Position numbers and translations under genes: made by a program. A DNA stretch of 64,000 bases from Wolfiporia cocos (lineage: Eukaryota; Basidiomycota; Agaricomycetes; Polyporales; Phaeolaceae), in NCBI GenBank assembly GCA_029448655.1, contig JACCLO010000003.1, forward strand, positions 3,224,001 through 3,288,000, given 5' to 3'. The notes under the pieces are model-generated. The model searched no databases, was not told the origin of the DNA, and saw only the letters and a list, made by a program, of their open reading frames with translations. This document shows, in pieces, positions 26,620 through 38,510 of the stretch (positions are counted from its first letter, which is position 1; each line of letters opens with the position of its first letter).

Positions 26620-26865
26620 CTAGTGTACAAGCTGGTATGGCTCAGAGGATCCGCCGCGGCCGGTTCGGGGGGTCGCTGCTGAGCCGGGGGTATAAGCAAC
26701 GCTGTTGCGACGGATCCTCTGCCCTTTCTCCACCAGCTCGAATCCAAAATTTACCAGAAGAGCTGTAATAATGGCGAGGACGAACAACGATCTCAACAAG
26801 GGCAAGGCAATCCGAGCGGTGGTGGGGAGAGGTTGAGTTAGGTGTTCTAAATTACAGGCGGTCAA
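26620..26865 (-). CDS. Possible small membrane protein or orphan exon
   Basis: Open minus-strand frame of about 81 codons without an internal ATG; it opens at a TTG, so it would need an upstream exon. It encodes a hydrophobic helix (LPLLRSLFVLAIITALLVNF) followed by a basic stretch and a Gly/Arg/Ser tail ending SEPYQLVH. It sits just upstream of the KAR9 start and overlaps that promoter. No family recognised. Confidence 0.25.
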   Translation of the reverse strand: MTACNLEHLTQPLPTTARIALPLLRSLFVLAIITALLVNFGFELVEKGQRIRRNSVAYTPGSAATPRTGRGGSSEPYQLVH

Positions 26866-27054
26866 GGCCTAGGCAGATGAGCAATAACGTGACATAAGAA
26901 CAGATTCCGTCCCGGAGTAAATGTTGAAGCTTATAATGCCTCGAAATGACGCACTTGTCGAAGTAATTGTGCATGAACTGTGGCAAATCGCCGCAGAGGA
27001 CGACAGGAATACTAATCTCCGTCGCAGCTTCCTGCGAGTCTTCGAATCATGCGC

Positions 27055-28135
27055 ACAAACCTCTATCTCTATTTACTTCATCGTACATTCCTTGCTTCTA
27101 TTTCCCAAACATGTAACGAGCGATCGTGGGCGTAGCGTGTGATACAAGCCAATGCAGACCGGGCGCGACACTCAGACCAACGCAATATACGCTAGAGTAT
27201 GGCTCTCCTAACCACGGGCGACGAGCACGCCAAACGAGAGACACAGAGACGAAGTGATAGCTCAGGCGTCTGAGAACAGCCAAGCTATCAGTTATCATTG
27301 TACGCGGAGAGTGGTGGAGGTGAGAATACACAGCAATGCGATCGCGGCGTGGAGGGCATGAGATGAAGGTGTGGCAATTGTATGTCCGTTGGAAATTGAC
27401 GAAGCGGATTCCGGTATCTCTGGACGTCAGTCTTGGCTTTGCCGCGGTCGGCGGTAGATGTGTGTGTACGATTGTGGGTGGGACACGAACATGAAGATGC
27501 GGCGGGCATGACAAATGGTATACAGACGGGGCGCGCTCACGCAGCGCTGTACATGAATAGGTTGTGCGTCGCCGCGGTCTATGTAGACATCTCAGCACTG
27601 CGTCACATCAAAAACGTCGCAGAACGTACAGCAATGATATTCTTCATCGGATGCCAGCCTGCGTGGATAATCTTCTTGTTCTAGTCAAAGGAAGTGCGCG
27701 CTGTTCTGCCACTTGCACCACCTGAACTTAGTGATCTTCTCCTGAGTCTCGACTGAGCTGTGATAGTCGAGCTCGGGTTCGTGTGACTGGAATTCCGTGT
27801 AGACTTTGTATTCGCAGCCCTATTCCTGGTTTGCATTAGCCGACCTGAGACTATCAGCCTGCGCTGCAGGTATTGAGACAGACTGGGTACTACATACATA
27901 TCACCCATTGCGTTCAAGAATCACTATCCGAACGCCCTCGTTAGGCAAGGAAGTTCTTGTCGAGTCGAACTCGGCCCACGCGAGAGATAATGAGCTGCAC
28001 AAGCAGGTCACAGCGCATGCGCATCACCCACCTTCTGCGATGTCCTTAACATCGCCCTTGTCTCCAAAGCACCGGGGAAAGTGCCATCCGCATGGATTTG
28101 ATGCGTGCGTCCTGGTCCCTGGTATGGTCGTGGGA
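27055..28135 (-). pseudogene. Inverted, internally deleted copy of the PP2A B55 gene
   Basis: The minus strand here matches the intact PP2A B-subunit gene at 31295-33620 in three blocks: 28120 down to about 27900 matches exon 1-intron 1-exon 2, about 27830-27700 matches the third exon, and about 27690-27055 matches the last exon and 3' UTR. About 1.25 kb of the parent (31740-32990, most WD repeats) is missing. The start codon ATG is AGG (28118-28120), and the deletion joint reads into a TGA-TAG context. Introns are retained, so this is a DNA duplication and not a retrocopy. Confidence 0.9.
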
Positions 28136-28969
28136 TAGCTCACATACGCAGACTCCGAGTCATCGACGGTAAGGGGAGACACCACGGCTACATGAGACAA
28201 ATTAAATGATCTCATGATTTCACCAGTAATTGCCCCTGGAGTTTTGGAAATTGAGCTTGGGAGTGTTATGGCATACTCTGAGCTCTTTCGTACAGATTCG
28301 GTGTATGCCTACTCATTGCCAATGTGTCCATATATTGGTACATTAATAAGGCTGACCGCACAGAACGTCAGCTGGTGAGATGACTGAAAGCAAACGCACA
28401 GTGAGATAACATGTTCTCTCGATGGATGCGCGGTAAATTCACAGGAGCTGTGCTCCCTTCAACCATCTCATTAGTAGCTGAAGTAGAATGCCATTAAGCA
28501 CACTGCGCTTGATCAGATTCTAACGAGGTACACGCTGTTGCCAGTGAAGAGTTGCCTCTGGGTTAGTGTTGCATCATTTGAACCGACCTTGAAGGCAAAC
28601 AGACCAATCGGCGCCAGGTGGTAACAACACATGAAGTCTCCTCTCACACGTAGAGCAAGGAGAAGGCGAGAGCGTTTGGTTTTCGTACATTGCTCACCGT
28701 ACACTGATGGTGGTCGATCGATATCTTGTATATTGTATACGAGGAGAAGGCCGACGTGTCATTTGTATGTACTGTAGTGTAAAATAATAGTGAAATTATA
28801 GTTCTATGTTATTCTAAAAGGATAGCCTTTTGGATACGGTCGTTGTCTGATTGATGCTCTCAAGGCACACCTGTGCCCACGTCTTCATCTCGCTTAACGC
28901 TGCCCCTTCCTCGCTCTGGCCTCACGAGCGAACGACTAGACGATCTGTAGCCACCAACGGAATCTCGGA
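28136..28969. other. Intergenic, upstream of the J-protein gene
   Basis: No supported coding region. The last 100 bp form a pyrimidine-rich leader before the ATG at 28970. Confidence 0.45.
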
Positions 28970-30440
28970 ATGGAGAGTAATAAGGACGAGGCCCTCAAAT
29001 GCCTTGCGATCGCGCAGAAACGGCGGGGAACCGGCGACTACGCATCCGCACGCCGCTTCTGCCAGAAATCACTCTCGCTATTCGCCACACCCGAGGCGCA
29101 AAAGCTGCTGGATACCATCGAGTCCGAGGCAGAGTCCTCATCAGCGCAAGCGTCGTCGTCCTCGTCGGGCCCCTCGAATACGAGTCCGGATGGCGAGTCA
29201 TTCACGTCGTCGGCTGAGGCGCACCCCTCCGCGTCGGGCGCACGACATCGACATACAGCGTCGGAAGGCCCGAAGGTGAATGGAGATTCTACCCAGAGCC
29301 AGAAGAAACGCGACTACACCCCCGAGCAGGCTGCGGTGGTGAAGCGTGTGCGGACGTGCAAGGTGACAGAGTACTATGAGATTTTATCGGTAAAGAGGGA
29401 TTGCGAGGAGGCAGAGATTAAGAAAGCATATCGCAAGGTACGCTCTCTGTAATACATCTACGAATTGATTGTGATGTGATTGGTACAGCTTGCGCTATCC
29501 CTACATCCGGACAAGAATGGTGCACCCGGGGCAGATGAAGCGTTCAAGATGGTTTCGAAGGCTTTCCAGGTCCTCTCAGGCAAGTACGACATCAACTCTC
29601 TACATACCCTTGTCTTACAACATACATGCAGACCCACAGAAACGAGCCGCGTACGATAGGCACGGCTCAGATCCAGAATCCCGCTTCAGTGGCATGTCGT
29701 CCGCCGGGAGCGGCCGTGGTCCTCCCGGATTTGCAACAAGAGGCGGTGGATTCGAGGGAGAACTCAGTCCAGAGGACCTCTTTAACATGTTCTTCGGTGG
29801 TGGCATGGGTGGAGGACCATTCGGGGGAGGACCTGGTGAGCGTTGCGGCCCTTAACTCAAGGAAGTAACTTATCATATGTACTCAGTGTTCACTGCCTCC
29901 TTCGGCCCGGGCGGCTTCCGTACAACGCGGATGCGCACCACCAATATGCACCAGGAGCGGCAACAGCAGCCGGCCGAGCCGCGGTCAACGTTCATTCAAC
30001 TGCTTCCCCTCTTACTCCTCTTCGCCCTCTCGTTCATCAATATGCTTCCTAACTTCTTCAGCACGCCGCCAACACCGGATCCTCGATTCTCATTCACACC
30101 TTCCGCGCGTTACAACACCGAGCGGCACACGCGACATGGGGTCAAGTATCACGTCAATAGCGCAGAATTCTCAGGGCACCCTATCGCAGCGGAGCTTGCA
30201 CGGAATGGAGAAAAGTCTGGACCGGAGCTGAGCAGGTTCGAGAAGACGGTTGAGCAAGTCTTCGCGCAGGATTTGTACACCCAGTGTCAGCGCGGGCTGG
30301 AACGGAAAGAACGGCGTCGCGACCAAGAGGTCGGCCTGTTCGGAATTGGTACGGACTGGGAGAAGGTGCGGCAAATAGAGGCGGAAAAGGTCGAAAGCTG
30401 CGAGCAATTGAGGAATTACGGCTTTGCCAACTTCAAGTAG
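28970..30440 (+). CDS. ER membrane DnaJ protein (DNAJB12/14, Hlj1-like)
   Basis: Tail-anchored-type Hsp40 co-chaperone of ER-associated degradation. Four exons (28970-29437, 29489-29579, 29632-29835, 29887-30440) give 438 aa in closed phase. Residues 1-45 are an N-terminal helical segment ([18 protein letters not shown]), followed by a Ser-rich linker. The J domain covers about 130-200 ([20 protein letters not shown]; the catalytic [32 protein letters not shown]). A Gly/Phe-rich region comes next ([16 protein letters not shown]), then one membrane helix ([20 protein letters not shown]) and a C-terminal DUF1977-type domain ([34 protein letters not shown]). The second intron, 29580-29631, starts with GC (GCAAGT) and not GT; only this donor gives [12 protein letters not shown] in frame. 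Confidence 0.93.
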
Positions 30441-30712
30441 CTCTTACGTTTGTCTGGCGCTTGGCTCTGGCGGACTGTGACTGTAGGATAGTGGATGACA
30501 GAGTACAACATCTAATTCGCCGCTATTTACTTATTCTTCGCGTATATGCGACGCATATACTCCATTCCACTTCACTCCGTCATGTGTCCGTGGTATGGCG
30601 ATGGGGTTAGCATCGACAGCGCGTCAGGCGAGGCTATCACAGAGAACGCGCGAAGCAGAACTCAGATTCATGGATTGTGGGAGTGTGAAGTCATGACACT
30701 ACAGCTCTGCAT

Positions 30713-31005
30713 CTATTGTTGCTGCTTGGCCCTCTCCAGCTTGAGGTAGAACTCCTCCTGGCGTTGCACTGAGTGAAGCAGATCAGTCAACCGCTGCACA
30801 TAGAGCTCTCCCAGCAGATCGCGCCAAGCTCACCATGCTTCAAGTGAACGCCGTACCTGCACAGGCGGAATAAGGACTGAAATATGACGCACATGGGAAG
30901 TGCTCACCAGAACGCGTAACCTGCGCTTACGCCCATGCCAAGGGAGACACTAAGGTCGAGCCAGAAGCGCTTCCTGAGCTTTCCAGTGATGGGTGCAATA
31001 GGCAT
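30713..31005 (-). CDS. COX9: Cytochrome c oxidase small subunit (Cox9/VIIa-like)
   Basis: Small inner-membrane subunit of respiratory complex IV. Three exons on the minus strand (30908-31005, 30834-30856, 30713-30768), the middle only 23 nt, give 58 aa in closed phase. The N-terminus is MPIAPITGKLRKRFWLDLSV, then one membrane helix (SLGMGVSAGYAFWYGVHL) and a charged C-terminal tail (QRQEEFYLKLERAKQQQ). The PITGKLRK and YWYG-like blocks and the length are typical of fungal Cox9. Too small and split to appear as a single long frame. Divergent from the PP2A gene with 289 bp between starts. Confidence 0.88.
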
Positions 31006-31294
31006 GTTCGAGTTGTGCGCGACGGGAGGGCGGCGATGGAGAAAGTCGGAAGACGAGTGTGGTCGACTGGTAAGCGCGCTGGGATAGCCACAAAGCAAAC
31101 AAAGCGTAACAAACCTGTAGACCTGGACCGCACGACTCACGAGCCCTCACAAGGAGGACTTCATATTACAGGTTTGCTAACGTTAACGGTACACGCAAAG
31201 CCCACGGCGCCACACCTCTGCCTGCACCCTACACTCATCTTGCCCCTCACCACCACCACGAGCTCGCTTGTGACCTATCTCGCACGATCAGACG
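31006..31294. promoter_or_regulatory. Shared divergent promoter of COX9 and the PP2A B55 gene
   Basis: 289 bp between two outward-facing starts. The right half is a pyrimidine- and CAC-rich leader. No specific factor site could be assigned. Confidence 0.5.
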
Positions 31295-33136
31295 ATGGAC
31301 CAGGACGCGTCGAGTTCAGGCGGATGGCGCTTTGCCCAGTGCTTTGGGGACAAGGGCGACGTCGAGGACATCACAGAAGGTGTGTGATGCACATGCACGA
31401 CTGTCCGCTTGCGCATCTCATTGTCACTTCTGCGAATCGCAGCCGACATCATCTCAACTGTCGAGTTCGACTCGACAGGTAACTATCTCGCCACCGGTGA
31501 CAAGGGCGGCCGCGTTGTTCTCTTTGAGCGCAATGAGATGGTGCGTCACACTCCGTTTACTCGCGCTGTGGACATAAATGTCTTATGCTGGCTATCGTAA
31601 ACTAGAAAAAGGGCTGCGAGTACAAGTTCTATACAGAGTTCCAATCACACGAACCCGAGTTCGACTATCTGAAGTCGCTCGAGATCGAGGAGAAGATCAA
31701 CAAGATCAAGTGGTGCAAACGGCAGAACAGCGCGCACTTTTTGCTCTCCACGAACGGTGCGTGACCCCCACGCACCCCCACCCATTGCAACGCTCCTAAG
31801 CTCATCGCTCGTGCGCATGTTCTTGCATATGCTTGCTATGCAGATAAAACGATCAAGCTCTGGAAGGTGTATGAAAAGTCGCTCCGCGTCGTGTCCGAAT
31901 CCAATCACCACAGTGGCCAGCAACCACTGCCCACGCCGACGGTACGCCAGAACCTCAGGCTGCCGCGCATGGCGCAACAAGACAATATCGTCGCTGCGGT
32001 ACCGAGGAAAGTCTACTCGAATGCGCACGCATATCACATACACTCCATCTCCGTCAACTCGGACCAAGAGACGTACATCTCTGCCGACGACCTGCGCATC
32101 AACTTGTGGAACCTCGGCATTAGTGACAGAAGCTTCAGTACGTCCTTTTACACCTTCGCTCTTACAATCTCATATACCCCTGAATGCCCGATGCCACCGA
32201 TACTAATGTTGGCTTCATCGCCGTAGACATCGTTGACATCAAGCCCGTCAACATGGAGGAGCTCACCGAGGTCATCACCGCGGCTGAGTTCCACCCGCAT
32301 CACTGCAATTGGCTCATGTACTCGAGCTCGAAAAACAACATCAAGCTCGCGGACATGCGTGACTCCGCCCTGTGCGATCGGCATGCCAAGAGTGAGCGTT
32401 CATTTCTCAGTCTCTCCGCCACCAGAGATTGCACAGCCTGACCCCGCCTGTCCTGCGCCAGTCTTCGAGGAGGAGGAGGACCCGACCAACCGTTCCTTCT
32501 TCTCAGAGATTATTTCGTCCATTTCGGATGTCAAGTTCAGCCACGATGGACGGTACATTCTCTCGCGAGACTACCTGTCTTTGAAGATCTGGGATATCAA
32601 CATGGAGAGCAAGCCAGTCAAGGTGATCAACATTCACGACCACCTTCGGGGGAAATTGTGCGATCTCTACGAGAATGATTGCATCTTTGACAAGTTCGAA
32701 TGCACTTGGGGTGGCGACGACAAGTACGTATCGCGTGTGATGTCATTGTCATGCTCGACTCGTGTGCATGGACGCTCACTTTGTGAATAGGCACGTCTTG
32801 ACTGGCTCTTACCACAACTACTTCCGAATATTCGACACGGATGGCGCCAATGACGTCGTGCTGCAGGCAGACAAGTCGGCCTTCAAGGCGAAGAAGATTG
32901 GGGGACCTCCGCCCGGGAACAAGACAGGAGCGAAGAACGGGGCTCGGCCCGGAGGCCTTAAGGAGACGATGGCGATGGAGACGCTTGACTTTAACAAGAA
33001 GATTCTCCACGCAAGCTGGCATCCCAGGGAGAATACTATTGCTGTACGTCGTGCGACCTGTTGGACGTGGTCAAATGCTGAGATGTCTGCATAGATCGCG
33101 GCGACGAACAACCTATTCTTGTACAGCGCTGCGTGA
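31295..33136 (+). CDS. CDC55: Protein phosphatase 2A regulatory B subunit (B55/Cdc55)
   Basis: WD40 regulatory subunit that directs the PP2A catalytic core to substrates in mitosis, morphogenesis and stress. The start is [20 protein letters not shown] at 31295; exon 1 ends at 31379 and exon 2 starts at 31443. The joined exons show the signature blocks in order: [182 protein letters not shown] and [20 protein letters not shown], ending LFLYSAA. All expected WD repeats are present. A basic Gly/Pro-rich insert ([18 protein letters not shown]) precedes the last repeat. A decayed inverted copy lies 3.2 kb upstream. Confidence 0.96.
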
Positions 33137-33842
33137 GCGCGCGCCGTCTGTATACCACCCGTCATGTCCGCCACGTCTTCACGCCCGCACATATTCGTTT
33201 CCCATCCACGACCGCACGCACACATCTACCGCCGACTGCGGCAGAGCCGAGACTGACGTTCAGAGATACCGGGACCCGCTTCTTCAAATTCCAACGGACA
33301 TACACTCGCCACACCTTCATCTCATGCCCGCCACGCCACGACCACGTTGCTGTGTATTCTCACCTCCACCCCTCTCCGCGCACACTAATAGCTTGGCAGT
33401 TCTCGGACGCCTCGGCTATCCCTTCGTCTCTGTCTCTCGTTTGTCGCGCTCGTTGCCTTGACAAGGACAGCCGTACTCTAGCGTATATATTCCCGTGCGT
33501 CGGTCTCGGTGTCGCGCCCGGTCTGCATTGGCTCTGTTTTGCGTCTTGTATCTTACGTTACCGCTCGTTACAAGTTGGGGAAGTAGAAGCAAGAATGTAC
33601 AATGAAGTAAATAAAGGTTTATGATTCAAAAACTCACGGAAGTGGGGACCAGCGATACGTGTCGTTCACAAGGTCTGCGCGTAGAATGATTGCTTCATTT
33701 CTTAAATAACGCATAGGAATATTCATAACGCCTCGTGACACTTTGGGTTGTCCCGGTAAACGATGTTACGTAACTCCTCTGCTTACTCGCCGACGGAGCG
33801 GAACGATGACCTCTGTGGCCCTCTCCCTCAGTTTCCACGCTT
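33137..33842. other. 3' UTR of the PP2A gene and spacer
   Basis: Conservation with the decayed copy at 27055-27560 continues to about 33620, which marks the probable transcribed 3' region (open frames here are CA-rich and non-coding). From 33625 to 33842 lies the promoter of the F-box gene. Confidence 0.55.
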
Positions 33843-35476
33843 ATGGCGGCATCCGAGCGCGCTGATTTACCAGGCGACTCCGAGGATCTTGTACGATTCA
33901 GAGAGCAATGGAAGGCGGAGGTGCGCAAGAAGAAACTTGGGCTGTCTTCCGCCGACTCCGGGCCCTCGGCATCCGTGACAAACGCTGTGGCCGTCGATGG
34001 ATCCAAAGGCACAGGCCAACCATTACGCACAGAAGGCTCACCTCAGGCACCAGCCACTCGGGACACGACCTATGTGTCCACTTCTGTAGCGAATTCTTCT
34101 GGGTCGACCCCTTATAGCGTAGCCCTTACTAGGGCAGTCGAGGTCTATCGCCGCGCTGTGCTCGCTGAACAGCAGAGCAACCTCGATGAGGCGCTCGGCC
34201 TTTATCGCACAGCCTTCCGTATGGACTCGAATGTTGACCGAGCGTATCACAAGATCGAGGCGCAGTTTCATTCAGTCCCCGTTCAGCCGCAAACGCTGCG
34301 GAAGACCGACAAACATGCAGTTGATGAAATTGCGCAGGCAATCAAGGCTTTGGATTTGCACTCGTCTTTTGTGCCTGCAGGTCAGAACAACGGTGCGGCG
34401 ATCACGGGAATGCTCGCGAATCTGCTCGCCGAGTGGCCGCGCGAGCTGTCGTTCGCACCGGAGGACGAGAAGGAAGCGGTCCCATTGCAGAAAATCCCTT
34501 ATGAGCTACTCCTGCATGTGCTACGGAGTCTCGATACGACGACTTTGGAGCGTTTTGCAAAGGTCAGCCGCAAGGCCCGTGTCGTAACCCTTGACGTATC
34601 AATATGGAGGTGTGTTGTTTGCCTTCATAGGTTCTGCACCGGGGGTCTCATCAGAGGTAGGGCACATGTGCAGGCGACGTATAAGCCTCCTCAAATCGAG
34701 GATGCGGAGGAACTTGACGTGCTAGTGCACCAATACGTGGGCGATCACCGGCGATTGTTCATCGAGCATCCTCGTGTCCGGATAGATGGCGTATACATAG
34801 CAGTTTGTCACTACATGTACGTACACTTCCTGTGGAAATTGTATAGGTGGCAGGATCTGAGTCTTGATTTAGTCGGAACGGCCTGAGCGAGAACACTTGG
34901 GTGAATGTACGCACATTCACCCTTTCAGTGCCATCGACATTGGCTGAAGCATTACCTGTCTAGGTCAGCCATCTGATCACCTACCACCGTTACCTGTAGG
35001 TTCAACTGTTTGACACAGTAGACGGTACACTAATGCGGCTTACAGCCGTTTCTATCCCAATGGGCAAGTTCTCTCTTTGCTTGCAAACGAGGAAATGCCA
35101 CCACAACAAGTGATCCCTATGCTTAAGCCCACTCTGAGGATGAAGGTGTGTTCAATGTTCACGAGTCATCCATATGGCCTTGAACTTTCTCACTGTCACG
35201 CAGGGCTTGTATATTGGCACATGGCGGCTCTCAGGAGCGATCGTCTACATTACCTCTCTTCTTGATCCATCTCCACCCAGCCACTCCGGTACGAGGTATG
35301 CGTTCCAGATGACGCTCGAACTTAAGTCACGGCCTGTTGGGCGATGGAACCGCCTTGAGTTCCGCGCCTACGACAGCGTGAACATTGAAAGCGGCGAGGC
35401 AACGCCGCTAGTGTTGAAGCATGAGCGCCCTTTCTGGTTTAGCAAGGTGCGGTCATATATACAGAGCTCGGGATGA
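33843..35476 (+). CDS. F-box protein of the FBXO9/Hrt3 family
   Basis: Substrate receptor of an SCF ubiquitin ligase. Five exons (33843-34816, 34873-34906, 34964-34995, 35046-35145, 35204-35476) give 470 aa in closed phase. The order is N-terminal disordered region, a TPR-like pair (YSVALTRAVEVYRRAVLAEQ; NLDEALGLYRTAFRMDSNVD), an F-box (LQKIPYELLLHVLRSLDTTT then LERFAKVSRKARVV), then the FBXO9 C-terminal domain (RRLFIEHPRVRIDGVYIAVC; SENTWVNV; SHLITYHRYLRFYPNGQVLS; GLYIGTWRLSG; NRLEFRAYDSVN). The protein ends FWFSKVRSYIQSSG. A stretch after the F-box (about 34610-34680) stays open but matches the family poorly; a skipped small intron there is possible. Two exons are only 32-34 nt. Confidence 0.9.
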
Positions 35477-36344
35477 GCAGGGCGAAGAGGGCTACATGTA
35501 TCCCTCGTTCGGAGGGACGCGCGACTGTTGTTTCGATATGTATTCTACTAGATTTGTCTCGTCCATCAGCGTTCAATATGTGAGTTCAGCCTTTGTGATC
35601 CATATGTTCACACAGACTGACTTGGTCTGGGTTCCGCAGTATGCGATAATCTCATTTCATTTCGATGAGATCGCTTGTGGTATTTGCGGAGTGGCAGGTT
35701 AGCAAGAGGCATAAGCTGCGACGCGGGCTCGAGTATCAATCCTGCCATGTTGGGATTTGCGGATATAACTATTGCACCTTGCCAGATTAACATTCAGCAT
35801 AGATGGTAACCGCTTCAGCCGATGTAGACATTTCCCCATATACACAAGTAAGCGTCTTTCCAATGCTCCTGGCAGCGTGGCTTGATGGAAGCGGCGAGCA
35901 GCTGTGTCATCAGCGGTTACCATGATGGACCGCGGTTAGGATGTACATGTAATCGATCGTCGTTTGGTCGGTGGACCTGGACCTACCGGATACCATAACC
36001 CATCGGGCGTCTAGCAGCATGTGCTGGCGATGGCGATGTGAATTACAATATAAGAAGTTCCAGCTCAGTCAGCTATAATGGAGCAACGAGATCCTCCGGG
36101 TTGTGCCAACCTGCATGATTGGTATGTTGAATGATGCAGATATCACTCTATCAGAACATCGCTGATTGGTTTCACATCAGTCATTAGACCAAGGTCTCAC
36201 CAACACCAAGCGGAACCAAAATCGCATTCTCACACATGGGTAGTTGCTGGTACTCCAAGGATGATCAAGTCATTTCCCCGTATTATAGAAGGTATAATCT
36301 TTCAAAAGAAACAGTTATCGCTCGAATCCGGATATAAATCACCC
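35477..36344. other. Convergent spacer, no gene seen
   Basis: About 870 bp between the F-box stop and the P450 stop. Short frames only; no domain seen. Confidence 0.5.
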
Positions 36345-38510
36345 TCAGGCGAAGGCTGCAGCTCCGTGAGCAATTAAATCCTTCGCTCGCTCCGCTCGAG
36401 GCTTGATGCAGCATACAAACGGCTTTGGTTGGCTTCAGCTAGTTTTGAGCATCGCAAAAATATTCATCAGTGGGTATGGCACAATTACCTGGTGATGCCT
36501 GTGATGAAAGCTGGAGTAGGCGCAATCTCGTTACCCGCAGAGTCTCTTGCTTTGCTGACATTCATGGTTGCGATCAAGTTTGATAAAGCAAGCCAAATGC
36601 TGGCGTCCGCAAATTGCCGTCCCGGACAGATCCTGCATGCTGCTTTGTTAGCAAGGCGTCTCTTAACGGCGGGAAGACCGACCGTCGTCCAAACCCGAAA
36701 ATATAATTTGTCGGATCAGACAATTCCATATCGCTTTCGCTCATGGATAAGAATCGCTCTGGACGGAATTCCTGTGGATCTGCATACAGCTCTGTATTTT
36801 GACTCATAGACCTTGGCAAGGGACGTCAGCACTGAGGATAGCGTCTAGGCGACATTCTATACCAGATATTGGGTACTACCGTGGTACCTTTCCTTATTTG
36901 ATATCCAAGATACTCATCATCCTCTGTAACGCAATGGGGAATTCCTGAGACATGTAATTAGATGGTGGGTCATCCGCTAATTGTTCAGACATACCGAGTG
37001 GAGCAGGTACATTCCAGCTTGAACAACGAAGGGATCGTCATTGTCTCTACTCATAAAGGGGTCTCCTAATACTTACCGATACAATTCTTTCAGGATACAT
37101 TCAACGTACGGCAACCTAGGCCTATCTGAAAAGTCAGGAAGAGAATCCATTCCTACTACTTCATCAATCTCCTTTTGCGCTTTGTCCAATACCTCCGGGT
37201 GCAATGTCATGGCTAAGAAAAACGTGGTTAGGACTGCAGTTGTCTGTGACACGAGTTTAATTTCAGTGACGAATGCACAAGATATATCAGGGTACTGACA
37301 GTATCTGTCCCAGCTGTTTATTTTGATGAGCGGCAGTTGCTGTACATCATACGGACACTCACCGCCATAGACACCACCCGCTGCGCCTTTGATATCCGGT
37401 ATATCCTGGGCCTGTGTACCCTTTCTTGAAGACTCCTCAAGCAATGTTGAGACGATCGACGGCCTTGAAATACCGGCCATCTATCTTGAGTTAATTCCTC
37501 GCTGAAAGGCCGTTTTCACCAAAACGTACTATGTTCTCTTGAGCCATGTCGAAAGTTTCATTGATAGCTTGCTGCACTTTAGACCTTACGGCAAGCGCGT
37601 TGCGCTTGAATCCGGCGCCCGGCATCCACGTAGGAACGTACTTGACTATGCACAGTCAGCCACCAAACTGAGCAATAAACTAACAAAGGGCGCATACGAA
37701 ACGGGAAAAAATCCACCAATGTTGCGCCTGCAGCACCACTTTCTACGCTTCCTTTCATTGCTTCCTCGATTGTCAGCACGAACTTGTCGTCTTCTGACAG
37801 CACGGTATGTCCATATATGATGTCCATTAGTACCGCGGCCGTATATCTGGGCTATTGTCAGTACCTGATGGATCAAGACCTTGTACCCATACCGTCTGAT
37901 ATGTCGTACGAAGTCGTCTGGAGATGTGACCAAGCAAGACAGCAGCACAAATGTCTCTCTTCTCTCAACACTTCTCCAGGCAGCGAGATGGTCCTTGTTC
38001 TGTAGTGAGCCCTGCATCCATTTCCTTTGCTTCCTCCACTGATCTCCATAGTCGAGGAAGACAATATCAGGATCCCAGCCGATCCTGACTGCGGTTAATC
38101 TATTGAATTCTCATGTTGATCGTGAACCGTACATTTCTCGCAACATCACGCAACGCGGTCTGCCTGAATATTTGTTGCTCCTCTTGTCCAAAAAATCTCG
38201 TGCGATATTCAGAGAGCCGAGTATCAAAACTGGAGTCCGGAAAAATCTGGCATAGATGATTTGCCCTTCAAGCTTGTTAGAATGATAAAACACACGATCC
38301 GACTCGGTTCTCACCGTAGGTCTTACTCCATTGTGTGAATGTCCGCTCTTGGTAGTCCGCAGGCACCTGATGAACGTTTCCCACTATTGGCAACGGTTGA
38401 GGGCCAGGAGGAAGTTGAACGCGGCGAATTGCTCGAAAGCGGTATAAAGCGGCAGTGATGCTCAGTAAGGTACAGCAAAGAGCCGCTTTAAAAGTGAACC
38501 AGATGGGCAT
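36345..38510 (-). CDS. Cytochrome P450 monooxygenase
   Basis: Membrane-bound haem-thiolate monooxygenase; substrate unknown. Minus strand, start [20 protein letters not shown] at 38510, an N-terminal membrane anchor, then the proline hinge [13 protein letters not shown]. Later landmarks in order: [12 protein letters not shown] (C-helix), the I-helix AGTDTT, the K-helix ECILKELYR (ExxR), the FRPERFL segment and the haem loop FGFGRRICPGR with its Cys ligand. The protein ends with a short exon reading [20 protein letters not shown] and the TGA at 36345. The I-helix motif is encoded by a 14-nt exon, 37301-37314, joined in phase to YG upstream and [18 protein letters not shown] downstream. The haem loop is split by an intron at about 36625-36690. 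All key residues are present, so it may be functional. It is of the type often expanded in wood-decay fungi; no biosynthetic partners lie next to it. Confidence 0.9.

Noticed and set aside
32841..33461. 206-codon plus frame over the end of the PP2A gene
   Set aside because: Runs out of frame with the WD-repeat exons and through the 3' UTR; no protein motif. Its partial copy at 27098-27598 reflects duplicated DNA, not a conserved protein.
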